Positions 46,946-57,000 of a DNA stretch of 64,000 nucleotides are shown here, piece by piece. Source of the stretch: Streptomyces sp. ISL-12 (GTDB taxonomy: Bacteria > Actinomycetota > Actinomycetes > Streptomycetales > Streptomycetaceae). The stretch is from positions 1 through 64,000 of the forward strand of contig NZ_JAGGOO010000016.1 in the NCBI RefSeq assembly GCF_018614415.1, in the 5' to 3' direction. The notes under the pieces were generated by a model, which saw only the letters and a program-made list of their open reading frames with translations, was not told the DNA's origin and did no database searches. A program made the translations under genes and the position numbers. Numbering within the stretch: the stretch's first letter is position 1; each line of letters starts with the position of its first letter.

Positions 46946-47293
46946 CTGGGCAGTATGCCGCCGGTGTCACCCTTGTGAGGCATGTTTCGTCCAACTGTTC
47001 CCGTGGCTCTGTTTCATGGTCTAGATTGACGTCCGCCGGGTCGGTGATGAGGGAGGGGAACGTGTCGCTGAGGGCATGGCGGGCACGACCATGAACTCCG
47101 GTCCGGCGACAGAGCAGTGACCAACGAGCAGGCGCTATGAAGCGGTTGGGGAACCGCTGACGGCTTTTCGAACGTCCGGTGCCGCCGTGTGAGGAGACAC
47201 GTCGGCGCCGATTCAGCCCTGGCTGCGGACCAGTGACCGTACATCCCGTGTGTGCGCGGTCGGGGACAGTTGCGCGTGTGGTGGTGGGGGGCC
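46946..47293. other. Divergent promoter and leader of the polysaccharide locus, with a leader ORF and hairpin
   Basis: About 350 bp without a standard gene. At 47137-47160 a seven-codon frame (MKRLGNR then TGA) coincides with the stem-loop GCGGTT-GGGG-AACCGC (47142-47157), followed by CTTTTCG. This could be an attenuator-like leader for the rightward operon, though the stem is short. The rest presumably holds both promoters. Confidence 0.4.
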
Positions 47294-48733
47294 ATGGCCA
47301 TTGAGGTCACGCACGAGCCGGTGGATGTGGAACGTGGGCGTCCGCAGGCTCGCCGAAGACCCTGGGACCGGAAGTACCGGACGGTCCTGCTGATCGCGGA
47401 CGGCCTGGCGGCCGTCGTCGCGGCGTTGTCGGTCCACGGTGCGTACGGCCGGTGGGCGGTGGCCTTGGTGCTGCCGCCGGCCTGGATCGCGATCATGCTC
47501 GCTCACCGGTCCTACGACCGCGGTGCCCTGGGGCTGGGTACCGAGGAGTACCGGCGGGTGTTACGCGGCGCCGTGGCGCTCCCGGCCCTGTCCGCGGCCG
47601 TCTACTGGCTGTTCACCCGTGATGCGGACCTTCTTCATGACATGATCATGTCCGCTGTGCCGGTGGCCGTGACCGGCACGGCGGCCCGGTACGCGCTGCG
47701 CCGCCGGCTGCACCGGCGCTGGGCACGGGACCGGAGCCGCGGCCAGGCGCTGCTGGTCGGGCCGGCGCGCGACATCCTGGAGCTGATCACCGTGCTGCGA
47801 CGCGGGTGCGTCCAGGAACTGCAGGTAGCCGGGGTGTGTCTGAGCGACCCGGAGAACGCCACGGAGATCCGCCGGACGGGACTGCCCGTGCTCGGCGGTG
47901 TCGACGACATGAACGACGCGGTCGGCGCCCTGGGCATCGGCACCGTGGTGGTGCTCCCCACACCCGGTCTGCACGCCTCTGTCCTGCGCCGGATGTCCTG
48001 GACGGCGGCCGCGCGGGGCGTCGACTTCCTGCTGGCCCCGATGGTCTCCGACATCTCGGCGGCACGGCTGGCGGTCCGGCCCATGGGCGGAGTACCGCTG
48101 GTGCGGATCCAGGCGCCCAACCTCTCGCGGGCCGCCCGGCTGCCCAAGGAACTGCTGGACCGTTCCCTCGCCGCCGTGCTCCTGCTGCTGCTCGCGCTGC
48201 CCATGCTGGTCGTCGCCCTCGTGGTCCGCCTCGACAGTCCCGGGCCGGCGTTCTTCCGCCAGCAGCGCGTGGGCCGCTACGGCGACCACTTCACCATGCT
48301 CAAGTTCCGCACCATGCGGCCGGATTCGGAGGCCCTGCGGGCGGAGCTGCGCCATCTCAACCAGAACAGCGACGGACTGCTGTTCAAGGTGAAGGAGGAC
48401 CCGCGCGTCACCCGCGTCGGCTCGTTCCTGCGCCGCAGCTCCCTCGACGAACTCCCGCAGCTGCTCAACGTCGTACGGGGCCACATGTCGCTCGTCGGCC
48501 CCCGGCCCTCGCTGCCGGAGGAGGTCGAGGAGTACTCGCCGGACATCAAACGCCGGCTGCTCGTCAAACCGGGCCTCACCGGTCTGTGGCAGGTCAGCGG
48601 CCGCTCCGACCTGCCCTGGGAGGAGGCCGTCCGGCTCGATCTCGGATACGTGGACAACTGGTCGATGAGCCTCGACCTGTCGATCCTGCTGCGGACCGGG
48701 TCCGCGGTGGTGCGGGGGACGGGGGCCTACTGA
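47294..48733 (+). CDS. Polyprenyl glycosylphosphotransferase (initiating sugar transferase)
   Basis: The 479-residue protein has four to five N-terminal spans, a middle nucleotide-binding-like domain ([29 protein letters not shown]) and, after another span at about 295-320, the catalytic PF02397 domain: [50 protein letters not shown] and [13 protein letters not shown]. Such enzymes move a sugar-1-phosphate to undecaprenyl phosphate, the first step of exopolysaccharide repeat synthesis. It is the first gene of the locus. A downstream in-frame repeat block starts in its stop codon (TGATG). Confidence 0.94.
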   Translation: MAIEVTHEPVDVERGRPQARRRPWDRKYRTVLLIADGLAAVVAALSVHGAYGRWAVALVLPPAWIAIMLAHRSYDRGALGLGTEEYRRVLRGAVALPALSAAVYWLFTRDADLLHDMIMSAVPVAVTGTAARYALRRRLHRRWARDRSRGQALLVGPARDILELITVLRRGCVQELQVAGVCLSDPENATEIRRTGLPVLGGVDDMNDAVGALGIGTVVVLPTPGLHASVLRRMSWTAAARGVDFLLAPMVSDISAARLAVRPMGGVPLVRIQAPNLSRAARLPKELLDRSLAAVLLLLLALPMLVVALVVRLDSPGPAFFRQQRVGRYGDHFTMLKFRTMRPDSEALRAELRHLNQNSDGLLFKVKEDPRVTRVGSFLRRSSLDELPQLLNVVRGHMSLVGPRPSLPEEVEEYSPDIKRRLLVKPGLTGLWQVSGRSDLPWEEAVRLDLGYVDNWSMSLDLSILLRTGSAVVRGTGAY

Positions 48734-48951
48734 TGGACGGGGCCCCGGGGAGGGGACGGGCGGCCTGCGGCCGGACCGACGCCCGCGCGGACGGACCGGG
48801 GACCACGAACCACGAACCACGGAGCGACCGGGGGCCCGTGGGCAGATCAGGGCCCGTGGACGGATCGGGGCCCGTGGACGGACCCGCGTCCGCAGGCGGG
48901 CCGGGAACTACTGATGGACCGGGCACTACGGACGGACCGGGGGGTCTGCTG
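48733..48951 (+). repeat. 18-bp-period repeats and triplicated start motif before the oxidoreductase gene
   Basis: Two tandem 18-mers occur: GATCAGGGCCCGTGGACG at 48845-48862 and a one-base variant at 48863-48880; CCGGGAACTACTGATGGA at 48901-48918 and a three-base variant at 48919-48936. The motif CT(A/G)CTGATGGAC after a G-run appears three times (48727, 48908, 48946). In the frame of the next gene the units read SGPVDG and GPGTTD, and the frame is open from an ATG at 48733. Confidence 0.75.
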
Positions 48952-50025
48952 ATGGACCGAGGGAAGAAGACAGCCGTGCCACGGCAGCCGCTGGGGGTCG
49001 CCGTCGTCGGCGCCGGCTACTGGGGACCCAACCTCGTACGCAACTTCCAGGCCAGCGACCGCTTCCGGCTGCGCCGGCTGTGCGACCTCGACGTGGAGCG
49101 TGCCCGGCGGGTCCTCGGCGGCTACTCGACCGTCGAGGCCACCGCGGACTACGCGGCCGTCCTGGCCGACCCCGAAGTGGCCGCCGTGGCCGTCGCCACG
49201 CCCGCCGGCACGCACCTCGACATCGCCCTGGCCGCCCTGCGCGCGGGCAAGCACGTCCTCGTGGAGAAACCCCTCGCCGCGACCTACGCCGACGGGACGC
49301 GCCTGGTGGCCGAGGCCGAGGAACGCGGCCTGACCCTGATGTGCGACCACACCTACTGCTACACCCCCGCCGTTGGCCGCATCCGGGAGGCGGTCCGGTC
49401 CGGCGAACTCGGCGAGATCCACTTCGTCGACTCGGTCCGCATCAACCTCGGACTCGTCCAGAAGGACATCGACGTCCTGTGGGACCTCGCCCCGCACGAC
49501 CTGTCGATCCTCGACTTCATCCTGCCCGACAACGTCGAGCCGGTCGCCGTCGCCGCCCACGGCGCCGACCCGATCGGTGCCGGACAGGCCTGCGTCGCCT
49601 ATCTGACGCTCCAGCTCAACACCGGGGCCATCGCCCACGTGCACGTCAACTGGCTCTCGCCCACCAAGGTCCGCACCACCATGGTGGGCGGCGCCAAACG
49701 CACCCTCCTGTGGGACGACCTCAACCCCCTCCAGCGGGTGGCGATCTACGACCGGGGCGTGGACCTCGCCTCGCCCCAGGAGATCGGCGCCGACGAGCGG
49801 CGCGACATGCTCGTCTCCTACCGCTCCGGGGACATGATCGCGCCCGCCCTCACCGAGAAGGAGGCGCTGCGCTCCATGGTCGACGAGTTCGCCGACGCGA
49901 TCCGCGACCGCCGGGCGCCGCTGACCGACGGCCGGGCGGGGCTGCGGGTGCTGGACATCCTCGAGGCGGCGTCCCGGAGCCTGGAGTTCAAGGGCGCCGT
50001 CGTCGGCCTGCGTGCCGGACGCTGA
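48952..50025 (+). CDS. Gfo/Idh/MocA family oxidoreductase
   Basis: The 357-residue product has the NAD-binding GVAVVGAGYWGPNLVRNF at the N-terminus, the conserved VATPAGTHLDIALAAL and EKPLAATYADG (catalytic lysine in EKP), and HTYCYTPAVGRIREAV, similar to WlbA/WbpB-like nucleotide-sugar dehydrogenases. In such pathways it oxidises C3 of a UDP-sugar acid before transamination. The start at 48952 gives the family's usual length; an alternative ATG at 48733 would add 73 repeat-rich residues in frame. It is followed by the SDR gene 31 bp later. Confidence 0.92.
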   Translation: MDRGKKTAVPRQPLGVAVVGAGYWGPNLVRNFQASDRFRLRRLCDLDVERARRVLGGYSTVEATADYAAVLADPEVAAVAVATPAGTHLDIALAALRAGKHVLVEKPLAATYADGTRLVAEAEERGLTLMCDHTYCYTPAVGRIREAVRSGELGEIHFVDSVRINLGLVQKDIDVLWDLAPHDLSILDFILPDNVEPVAVAAHGADPIGAGQACVAYLTLQLNTGAIAHVHVNWLSPTKVRTTMVGGAKRTLLWDDLNPLQRVAIYDRGVDLASPQEIGADERRDMLVSYRSGDMIAPALTEKEALRSMVDEFADAIRDRRAPLTDGRAGLRVLDILEAASRSLEFKGAVVGLRAGR

Positions 50026-50056
50026 CCGGCCGTTCCACCACACTGAGAGGGAGCAG

Positions 50057-51031
50057 TTGAGCACCGTACGCGGCAAGAAGATCCTGGTCACCGGGGGAGC
50101 CGGCACCATCGGCTCCCACCTCGTCGACCTCCTGGCGGAGGGCGGCGCCCGTGAGATCGTGGTCCTGGACAACTTCGTCCGGGGCCGACGGGCCAATCTC
50201 ACCACGGCCCTGACCAGCGGCGCCGTGGAGATCGTCGAGGGTGACGTGCGGGACGCCGCCACCGTCCGGAAGGCCACCGAGGGCGCCGACCTGGTGTTCC
50301 ACCTCGCCGCCATCCGCATCACCCAGTGCGCGGAAGAACCCCGGCTGGCCAACGAGGTCCTGGTCGACGGCACCTTCAACGTCCTGGAGGCGGCGGCCGA
50401 GGCCGGCGTCTCCAAGGTCGTCGCCTCCTCCTCGGCCTCGGTCTACGGCATGGCCGAGACCTTCCCCACCACCGAGCGCCACCACCCCTACAACAACGAC
50501 ACCTTCTACGGCGCCGCCAAGGCCTTCAACGAGGGCATGCTGCGCAGCTTCCACGCCATGTACGGCCTGGACTACGTCGCGCTGCGCTACTTCAACGTCT
50601 ACGGCCCCCGGATGGACATCCACGGCCTCTACACCGAGGTCCTCATCCGCTGGATGGAACGGATCGAGGCGGGCGAGCCGCCGCTGATCCTCGGCGACGG
50701 CACCCAGACCATGGACTTCGTCGACGTCCGCGACATCGCCAGGGCCAACGTGCTGGCCGCCGAGTCGGACCTCACCGACGAGGTGTTCAACATCGCCAGC
50801 GGTACCGAGACCTCCCTCAAGGAGCTGGCCGAGGGCCTGCTGGAGGCGATGGGCGCCCAGGGCCTGGAGCCGGTGCACGGCCCCGCCCGCTCGGTGAACG
50901 GCGTCGAACGGCGCCTCGCGGACACCTCCCGGGCCGCCGAACGGCTCGGGTTCACCGCCGGGATCGACCTCCGCACCGGCCTCAGCGACCTGGTGCGGTG
51001 GTGGCGCGCCGAGCGGGAGGCGGCCCAGTGA
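50057..51031 (+). CDS. NAD-dependent epimerase/dehydratase (extended SDR)
   Basis: The 324-residue product has GGAGTIGSHLVDLL (NAD site), VFHLAAIRI, ASSSASVYG and the catalytic FYGAAKAFNEG (YxxxK), followed by YFNVYGPRMD and FVDVRDIARANVLA, typical for UDP-glucose 4-epimerase or related nucleotide-sugar enzymes. The start is a TTG at 50057 with a GAGGGAG site; no ATG fits the family start. It overlaps the next gene as GTGA. Exact sugar substrate unknown. Confidence 0.93.
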   Translation: MSTVRGKKILVTGGAGTIGSHLVDLLAEGGAREIVVLDNFVRGRRANLTTALTSGAVEIVEGDVRDAATVRKATEGADLVFHLAAIRITQCAEEPRLANEVLVDGTFNVLEAAAEAGVSKVVASSSASVYGMAETFPTTERHHPYNNDTFYGAAKAFNEGMLRSFHAMYGLDYVALRYFNVYGPRMDIHGLYTEVLIRWMERIEAGEPPLILGDGTQTMDFVDVRDIARANVLAAESDLTDEVFNIASGTETSLKELAEGLLEAMGAQGLEPVHGPARSVNGVERRLADTSRAAERLGFTAGIDLRTGLSDLVRWWRAEREAAQ

Positions 51032-52170
51032 GCGGCACCGACCGTATCCCGGTGATGATCCCCTGGCTCGGCGAGGAGGAGGCCCGGGCCGCCTCCGAGG
51101 CCGTGCTGTCCGGCTGGGTCGCCCAGGGGCCGAGGGTCGCGGCCTTCGAGCGGGCCTTCGCCGAGCGGGTGGGCGCCGAGCACGCCGTCGCGGTCAGCTC
51201 CTGCACCACCGCCCTGCACCTGTCCCTCGTCGTCCTCGGCATCGGACCGGGCGACGAGGTGGTGGTGCCCTCGCTGTCCTTCATCGCCACCGCCAACGCC
51301 GTGCGGTACACGGGCGCTCAGCCCGTGTTCGCCGACGTCGACCTCGCCACCGGCAACCTCACCCCGGCCACCGTGGACGCGGTCCGCACCCCCCGCACCA
51401 AGGCCGTCCTCGCCGTCCACCAGGGCGGCATACCGGCCGACGTACCCGCCCTGCGCGCCGTCTGCGCCGACTGGGACCTGCCCCTGGTGGAGGACGCGGC
51501 CTGCGCCATCGGCTCCACCGTCGGCGGCAAACCCGTCGGCCACGGCGCGCTGCTCGCCGCCTGGTCCTTCCACCCCCGCAAGCTGGTCACCACCGGCGAG
51601 GGCGGCATGGTCACCACCGACGACGCCGAGTGGGCGGCCCGGCTGCGCCGGCTGCGCGAGCACGGCATGAACGCCTCGGCGGCCGAACGCCACGCGAGCG
51701 GCCGGCCCGTACTGGAGAGCTACCTGGAGGTCGGCTTCAACTACCGGATGACCGACATCCAGGCCGCGGTCGGCCTCGTCCAGCTCGGCCGGCTCGACAC
51801 GATGATCGCCCGCCGCCGCGAACTGGCCGACCGCTACGGGCAGTTGCTGCGCGAGGTCCCCGGTCTGACCCCCGTACGCGACCCCGGGCACGGACAGGGC
51901 AACTTCCAGTCCTACTGGGTGCTCCTCGACGAGGACTTCCCCGGCGGCCGGGACGGCCTGCTCGGCGCGCTCGCCGACGCCGGCGTCTCCGCCCGGCGCG
52001 GCATCATGGCCGCCCACCTCGAACCCGCCTACGCCGGCCACCCGGCCGCCCCCCTGCCGGTCACCGAACGGATCAGCCGCGACTCGCTGATCCTGCCGCT
52101 GTTCCACACCATGACCGAGGACCAGCAGGACCGGGTCGTGGCGGTACTGCGCGAACGGGCACCGGCATGA
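51028..52170 (+). CDS. DegT/DnrJ/EryC1 family sugar aminotransferase (first)
   Basis: The 380-residue PLP enzyme has VAVSSCTTALHLSLVVLGIG, GDEVVVPSLSFIATANAV, VEDAACAIGS and WSFHPRKLVTTGEGGMV with the PLP lysine. The later FNYRMTDIQAAVGLVQLGRL is conserved. It would add an amino group to a keto sugar. The start is the GTG at 51028 overlapping the SDR stop. The next gene is a NeuD/PglD-like acyltransferase, so the pair resembles a PglE-PglD arrangement (4-amino then N-acetyl). Confidence 0.94.
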   Translation: MSGTDRIPVMIPWLGEEEARAASEAVLSGWVAQGPRVAAFERAFAERVGAEHAVAVSSCTTALHLSLVVLGIGPGDEVVVPSLSFIATANAVRYTGAQPVFADVDLATGNLTPATVDAVRTPRTKAVLAVHQGGIPADVPALRAVCADWDLPLVEDAACAIGSTVGGKPVGHGALLAAWSFHPRKLVTTGEGGMVTTDDAEWAARLRRLREHGMNASAAERHASGRPVLESYLEVGFNYRMTDIQAAVGLVQLGRLDTMIARRRELADRYGQLLREVPGLTPVRDPGHGQGNFQSYWVLLDEDFPGGRDGLLGALADAGVSARRGIMAAHLEPAYAGHPAAPLPVTERISRDSLILPLFHTMTEDQQDRVVAVLRERAPA

Positions 52171-52871
52171 CCCCACTGGTGATCGTCGGCGCGGGGGGAT
52201 TCGCCCGGGAGACCGCCCAGGCGGTGCTGGCCGCGGGCGAGTTCGAGCTGCTCGGACACCTCGACGACGACCCGGCCCTGCACGGCACCGAGACGGACGG
52301 CGTGCCCGTCCTCGGCGGCTGCGACCTCGTCCACGGCCTGCCCGAGGCCCGGGTGGTGATCTGCGTGGGCAACCCCCGCGACTACGCGGTCCGCGCCCGC
52401 CTGGTCCGCCGCCTCGGCCTGCCCGAGGAGCGCTACGCGACCGTCGTCCACCCGACGGCGGCGGTCTCCGCCACGTCGGCGGTCGGGCCGGGCTCGGTCC
52501 TGCTCGCGCACTGCGCGCTGACCGCCGCGGTACGGGTGGGCGCGCACGTCGCGGTGATGCCGCAGGTGGTGCTCACCCACGACGACGTGGTCGAGGACTT
52601 CGCCACGCTCGCCTCCGGCGTGCGGCTCGGCGGCGGCGCACGCCTGGCGAGGGGCGCCTACGCGGGGTCCGGCGCCCTGGTCAGGGAAGGCACGACGGTC
52701 GGCGCCTGGTCGCTGATCGGCATGGGGAGCAGCGTGCTCGGCGACGTGCCGCCGGGCGAGGTCTGGGTGGGGAGCCCGGCCCGACGGCTGCGCGCCGCGC
52801 CGGCGCCCGCGCTCGCCCAAGCCGCACTCGACACACGGACCGAGCACGCACAGGGGGGACCTGTCAGATGA
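52167..52871 (+). CDS. NeuD/PglD-family sugar O/N-acyltransferase
   Basis: The 234-residue product has the N-terminal Rossmann-like VIVGAGGFARETAQAVL and then a left-handed beta-helix with hexapeptide repeats: VHPTAAVSATSAVGPGSVLL, CALTAAVRVGAHVAVMPQVV and VRLGGGARLARGAYAG. The histidine in VLTHDDVVEDF is at the position of the catalytic base in PglD-like enzymes. It uses acetyl-CoA, probably on the amino sugar made by an adjacent aminotransferase. ATGA overlaps on both sides link it to the two aminotransferase genes. Confidence 0.91.
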   Translation: MTPLVIVGAGGFARETAQAVLAAGEFELLGHLDDDPALHGTETDGVPVLGGCDLVHGLPEARVVICVGNPRDYAVRARLVRRLGLPEERYATVVHPTAAVSATSAVGPGSVLLAHCALTAAVRVGAHVAVMPQVVLTHDDVVEDFATLASGVRLGGGARLARGAYAGSGALVREGTTVGAWSLIGMGSSVLGDVPPGEVWVGSPARRLRAAPAPALAQAALDTRTEHAQGGPVR

Positions 52872-53986
52872 ACCGGATACCGCTGGTGGACCTCAAGGCG
52901 GCCCACGAGGAGGTCGCCGACGAGGTACGGGCCGGATTCGACCGCGTCCTCGCGCACACCGCGTTCGTCGGCGGCGAGGAGGTCCGCCTCTTCGAACGCG
53001 AGTACGCCGACTTCGGCGGCGTCGCGCACTGCGTGGGCGTCGCCAACGGCACCGACGCCCTCGAACTGGCCCTGCGCGCCGTCGGCGTGGGCCCGGGCGA
53101 CGAGGTCGTGGTGCCCGCCAACACCTTCATCGCCACGGCCGGCGCGGTGGCCCGCGCCGGAGCCCGCCCGGTCCTCGCGGACTGCCTGCCCGACAGCCAC
53201 CTCCTCGACCCCGAGGCGGCGCTCGCGGCGGTCGGCCCGGCCACCCGCGCGGTCGTCCCCGTCCACCTGTACGGGCAGCTGGCCGACGTCACCGGCCTGG
53301 CGGACCGGCTGCCCGCGCACGTCCGGATCGTCGAGGACGCCGCACAGTGCCAGGGCGCGACCCGTGAGGGCCGCACCCCGGGCAGCGGCCACATCGCCGC
53401 CACCAGCTTCTACCCGGGCAAGAACCTGGGCGCCTACGGCGACGCGGGCGCCGTCCTCACCGATGACGCGGAGACCGCCGGCCTGGTACGCGCCATCGCC
53501 AACCACGGCGGCGTCGCCAAGTACCGCCACGACGTCCCCGGCTTCAACAGCCGCCTCGACGGTCTCCAGGCCGTCGTCCTGCGCGCCAAACTGGCCCGCC
53601 TCGCCGACGGCAACGCGGCCCGCCGGGCCGCCGCCGCCCGCTACGGCACCCTCCTCGCCGGCCTCGCGGCGGCCGGCCGGGTCGTCCTGCCCGTGACGGC
53701 ACCCGGCAACACCCACGTATGGCACCTGTACGTCGTCCAGATCACCGGCGCCGGCCGCGACGACGTCGTCGGCAAGCTGAACGCCGAGGGCATCGGCGCC
53801 GGGGTGCACTATCCCACCCCCGTCCACCTCACCCCGGCCTACCGCCACCTCGGCCACGCCCGCGGCGACTTCCCGCACGCCGAGCGGGCGGCGGACCGGA
53901 TCCTGTCCCTGCCGCTCTACCCGCAGATCACCCCCGACCAGCAGCAACGTGTCGTGGACGCGCTCGCCCACGCGCTCGACGGCTGA
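52868..53986 (+). CDS. DegT/DnrJ/EryC1 family sugar aminotransferase (second)
   Basis: The 372-residue product opens IPLVDLKAAHEEVADEV, with GVANGTDALELALRAVGVGP, VPANTFIATAGAVARAGARP, VEDAAQCQGA and TSFYPGKNLGAYGDAGAV (PLP lysine in PGKN). This form is close to the 3-aminotransferases of the WbpE/QdtB/FdtB type, which fits the Gfo/Idh dehydrogenase two genes earlier. Sequence differs clearly from the first aminotransferase, so the two likely act on different carbons or different sugars. The start overlaps the preceding stop as ATGA. Confidence 0.93.
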   Translation: MNRIPLVDLKAAHEEVADEVRAGFDRVLAHTAFVGGEEVRLFEREYADFGGVAHCVGVANGTDALELALRAVGVGPGDEVVVPANTFIATAGAVARAGARPVLADCLPDSHLLDPEAALAAVGPATRAVVPVHLYGQLADVTGLADRLPAHVRIVEDAAQCQGATREGRTPGSGHIAATSFYPGKNLGAYGDAGAVLTDDAETAGLVRAIANHGGVAKYRHDVPGFNSRLDGLQAVVLRAKLARLADGNAARRAAAARYGTLLAGLAAAGRVVLPVTAPGNTHVWHLYVVQITGAGRDDVVGKLNAEGIGAGVHYPTPVHLTPAYRHLGHARGDFPHAERAADRILSLPLYPQITPDQQQRVVDALAHALDG

Positions 53987-54009
53987 CGCGGCACGGCTGA
54001 GAGGTACGC

Positions 54010-57000
54010 ATGAACAGATGGAGCAGACGGATCCGGGGCGTCCGCCTCGCCGTCGTGGCGGCGTTGATCTGGGCGGTGCTCCCGCAGGCCGGGGCCGCGC
54101 AGGCGGCCGTGGACCCGTGCGGCGCGGACTCGAACCCGGTCGTGTGCGAGAACTCCAAGGCGGGCACCCCGAAGTCCGAGTGGTTCGCGCCCAACGCCTA
54201 CGGCGACATCAAGGGCTTCTCCACCAAGGAGAGCGTGCGGGCCGGTGACACCGTCCAGTTCAAGATCCAGTCGCCGGTCCCGTACCAGGTGCAGATCTAC
54301 CGCCTGGGCTGGTACGGCGGCGACGGCGCCCGGCTGATCTCGACCGAGGCCGAGGCGTCGGCCGTCCACCCGGCCAACTACACCACCGAGCCCGCCGACT
54401 GCACCACCAAGAGCGCCACCGGTCTGGTCGACTGCGGCAACTGGCCGGTGAACGTGACCTGGACGGTGCCCGACGACGCCGTCTCCGGCCTGTACATCGC
54501 CAACCTCGCGCAGACCGACGGCGACGGCCTGATGCCGTACCCGTTCGTCGTCCGCGACGACGGCTCCACCTCCGACATCGTCGTGCAGACCAGCGACCAG
54601 ACCTGGCAGGCGTACAACGACTACGGCGGCCAGGACCTCTACGGCGGCGCCGGACCCGCGCCCGACGGGCGGGCCTACGAGGTCAGCTACAACCGGCCGC
54701 TGGACATCGGCGGCGACAACGGCATCTACGGCTCCGAGTTCATGATGCTGGCGTGGCTGGAACGCAACGGCTACGACGTCAGCTACCTGTCCGGCGTGGA
54801 CGTGTCCGTCAACGGCGACACCCTGCTGAAGAAGCACCGGGTGTACCTGTCCTCCGGCCACGACGAGTACTGGACGCAGAGCCAGTACACCCACGTCCTC
54901 GACGCCCGCAAGGCCGGCGTCCAGCAGGGCTTCTTCAGCGGCAACGAGGTGTTCTGGCAGACCCGGCTCACCCCGAGCATCGACGGCACCGGCACCGACA
55001 ACCGCACCCTGGTCTGCTACAAGATGACCAAGATGGCCCAGAACAACGGCATCGCCGACCCCAGCGGCACCTGGACCGGCACCTGGATGGACCCGGCCAG
55101 CACCCGCTACGGGCAGGACTACCAGCCGCCCAACATCCTCACCGGCTCCATGTTCACCGTGAACGGCTACCGGGCCGACGCCATCACCGTCCCCGGCTCG
55201 TACGGCAAGAACCGCATCTGGCGCGACACCTCGATCGCGGACCTCGCCGCCGGCCAGACCGCCACCTTCCCCGCCGGCACCCTCGGCTACGAGTGGGACA
55301 GCGACATCGACAACAGCACCCGGCCCGCCGGCGCGATCAACCTGTCGTCGACGACCGTGGACATCGACGACGGCAAACTCCGCCTGGACTGGGGCAACAC
55401 GTACGGCAACGGCACGGCCACCCACAGCCTCGTCGCGTTCCGCGACCAGGACTCCGGGGCCCTGGTGTTCGGGGCCGGGACCGTGCAGTGGTCGTGGGGG
55501 CTGACGGACGTTCCCACGTACCACCCCGAGGACACCGTGGTGACCGAGGACGCCCGGATGCAGCAGGCGACCGTGAACGTCCTCGCCGACATGGGCGTCC
55601 AGCCGCTGACCCTCCAGAGCAACCTGGTCACCGCCACGGCCTCCACCGACACCACCGGCCCGGCCATCACCGTGGCCGCCCCCGTCGCCGGGGCCACCGT
55701 CCCGGCGCTGAAGCCGGTCACCGTCAAGGGCACCGCCACCGACTCCGGCGGCGGTGTGGTGGCCCGCGTGGAGGTCTCCACCGACGACGGAGCGACCTGG
55801 CAGGCCGCCACCGGACTGACGTCCTGGACCTACAGCTGGACCCCGGCCACGCCGGGGCCCGCGACCCTCAAGGTCCGCGCCGTCGACGACAGCGTCAACA
55901 TCGGCACCGTCACCACCATCCCGGTGACCGTCGGCCCCCAGACCTGCCCCTGCACCGTCTGGCCGGCCTCGGCCGTACCCGGCACCGTCAACGCGGGCGA
56001 CGGCAGCGCGGTCGAGCTGGGCGTGAAGTTCCGCACCACCACCGCAGGTTCGGTCACCGCCGTCCGCTTCTACAAGTCGCCCGCCAACACCGGCACCCAC
56101 ACCGGCAGCCTGTGGACCGCCTCCGGCACCCGCCTGGCCACCGGCACCTTCAGCAACGAGACCGCCTCCGGCTGGCAGCAGCTCAACTTCGCCACCCCGG
56201 TCAACGTCAAGGCCGACACCACGTATGTGGCCTCCTACTTCGCACCCAACGGCGGATACTCCTACGACGCCGGCTACTTCGCCGGCCAGGACGCCGGCCT
56301 GGCGCCGCTGACCGCCCCGAAGTCCGGCACCCACGGCGGCAACGGCGTCTACCGGTACACCTCCGCCAGCGCCTTCCCGTCCACCCAGTCCGACGGCAGC
56401 AACTACTGGGTCGACGTGGTGCTGGACACCTCGACGGCCACCACCGTCCCGCCCACCGTCGCCTCCACCTCCCCGACCTCCGGGGCTACCGACACCCCGA
56501 TCACCGCATCGGTGTCGGCCGTGCTCAGCGCGTCCGTCGACCCCGACGACCTGACGTTCACCGTGAAGGACCCGAGCGGCGCCGCGGTCCCGGGGACGGT
56601 GACCGTGCCGGCGGCGGACAAGGTGACCTTCACCCCGTCGAGCCAGCTCTCCCTGCACACCACCTACACCGCCTCCGTACGGGCCTCCGACGTCTGGGGC
56701 AACGCGATGACGGAGCCCGTGACCTGGTCGTTCACCACCAGTTCCACCCCGCCCCCGGTCACCTGCCCCTGCACCCTGTGGGGCCCCTCCGCGACGCCGG
56801 CCGTCACCGACATGACCTCCGACACCAACTCCGTGGAACTGGGCACCCGGTTCACCTCGTCGGCCGACGGCTGGATCACCGGCGTCACCTTCTACAAGGG
56901 CGCCGGCAACACGGGCACCCACACCGGCAGCCTCTGGTCCGACGACGGCACGCTGCTCGCCGCCGGCACCTTCACGGGCGAGACGGAGTCCGGCTGGCAG

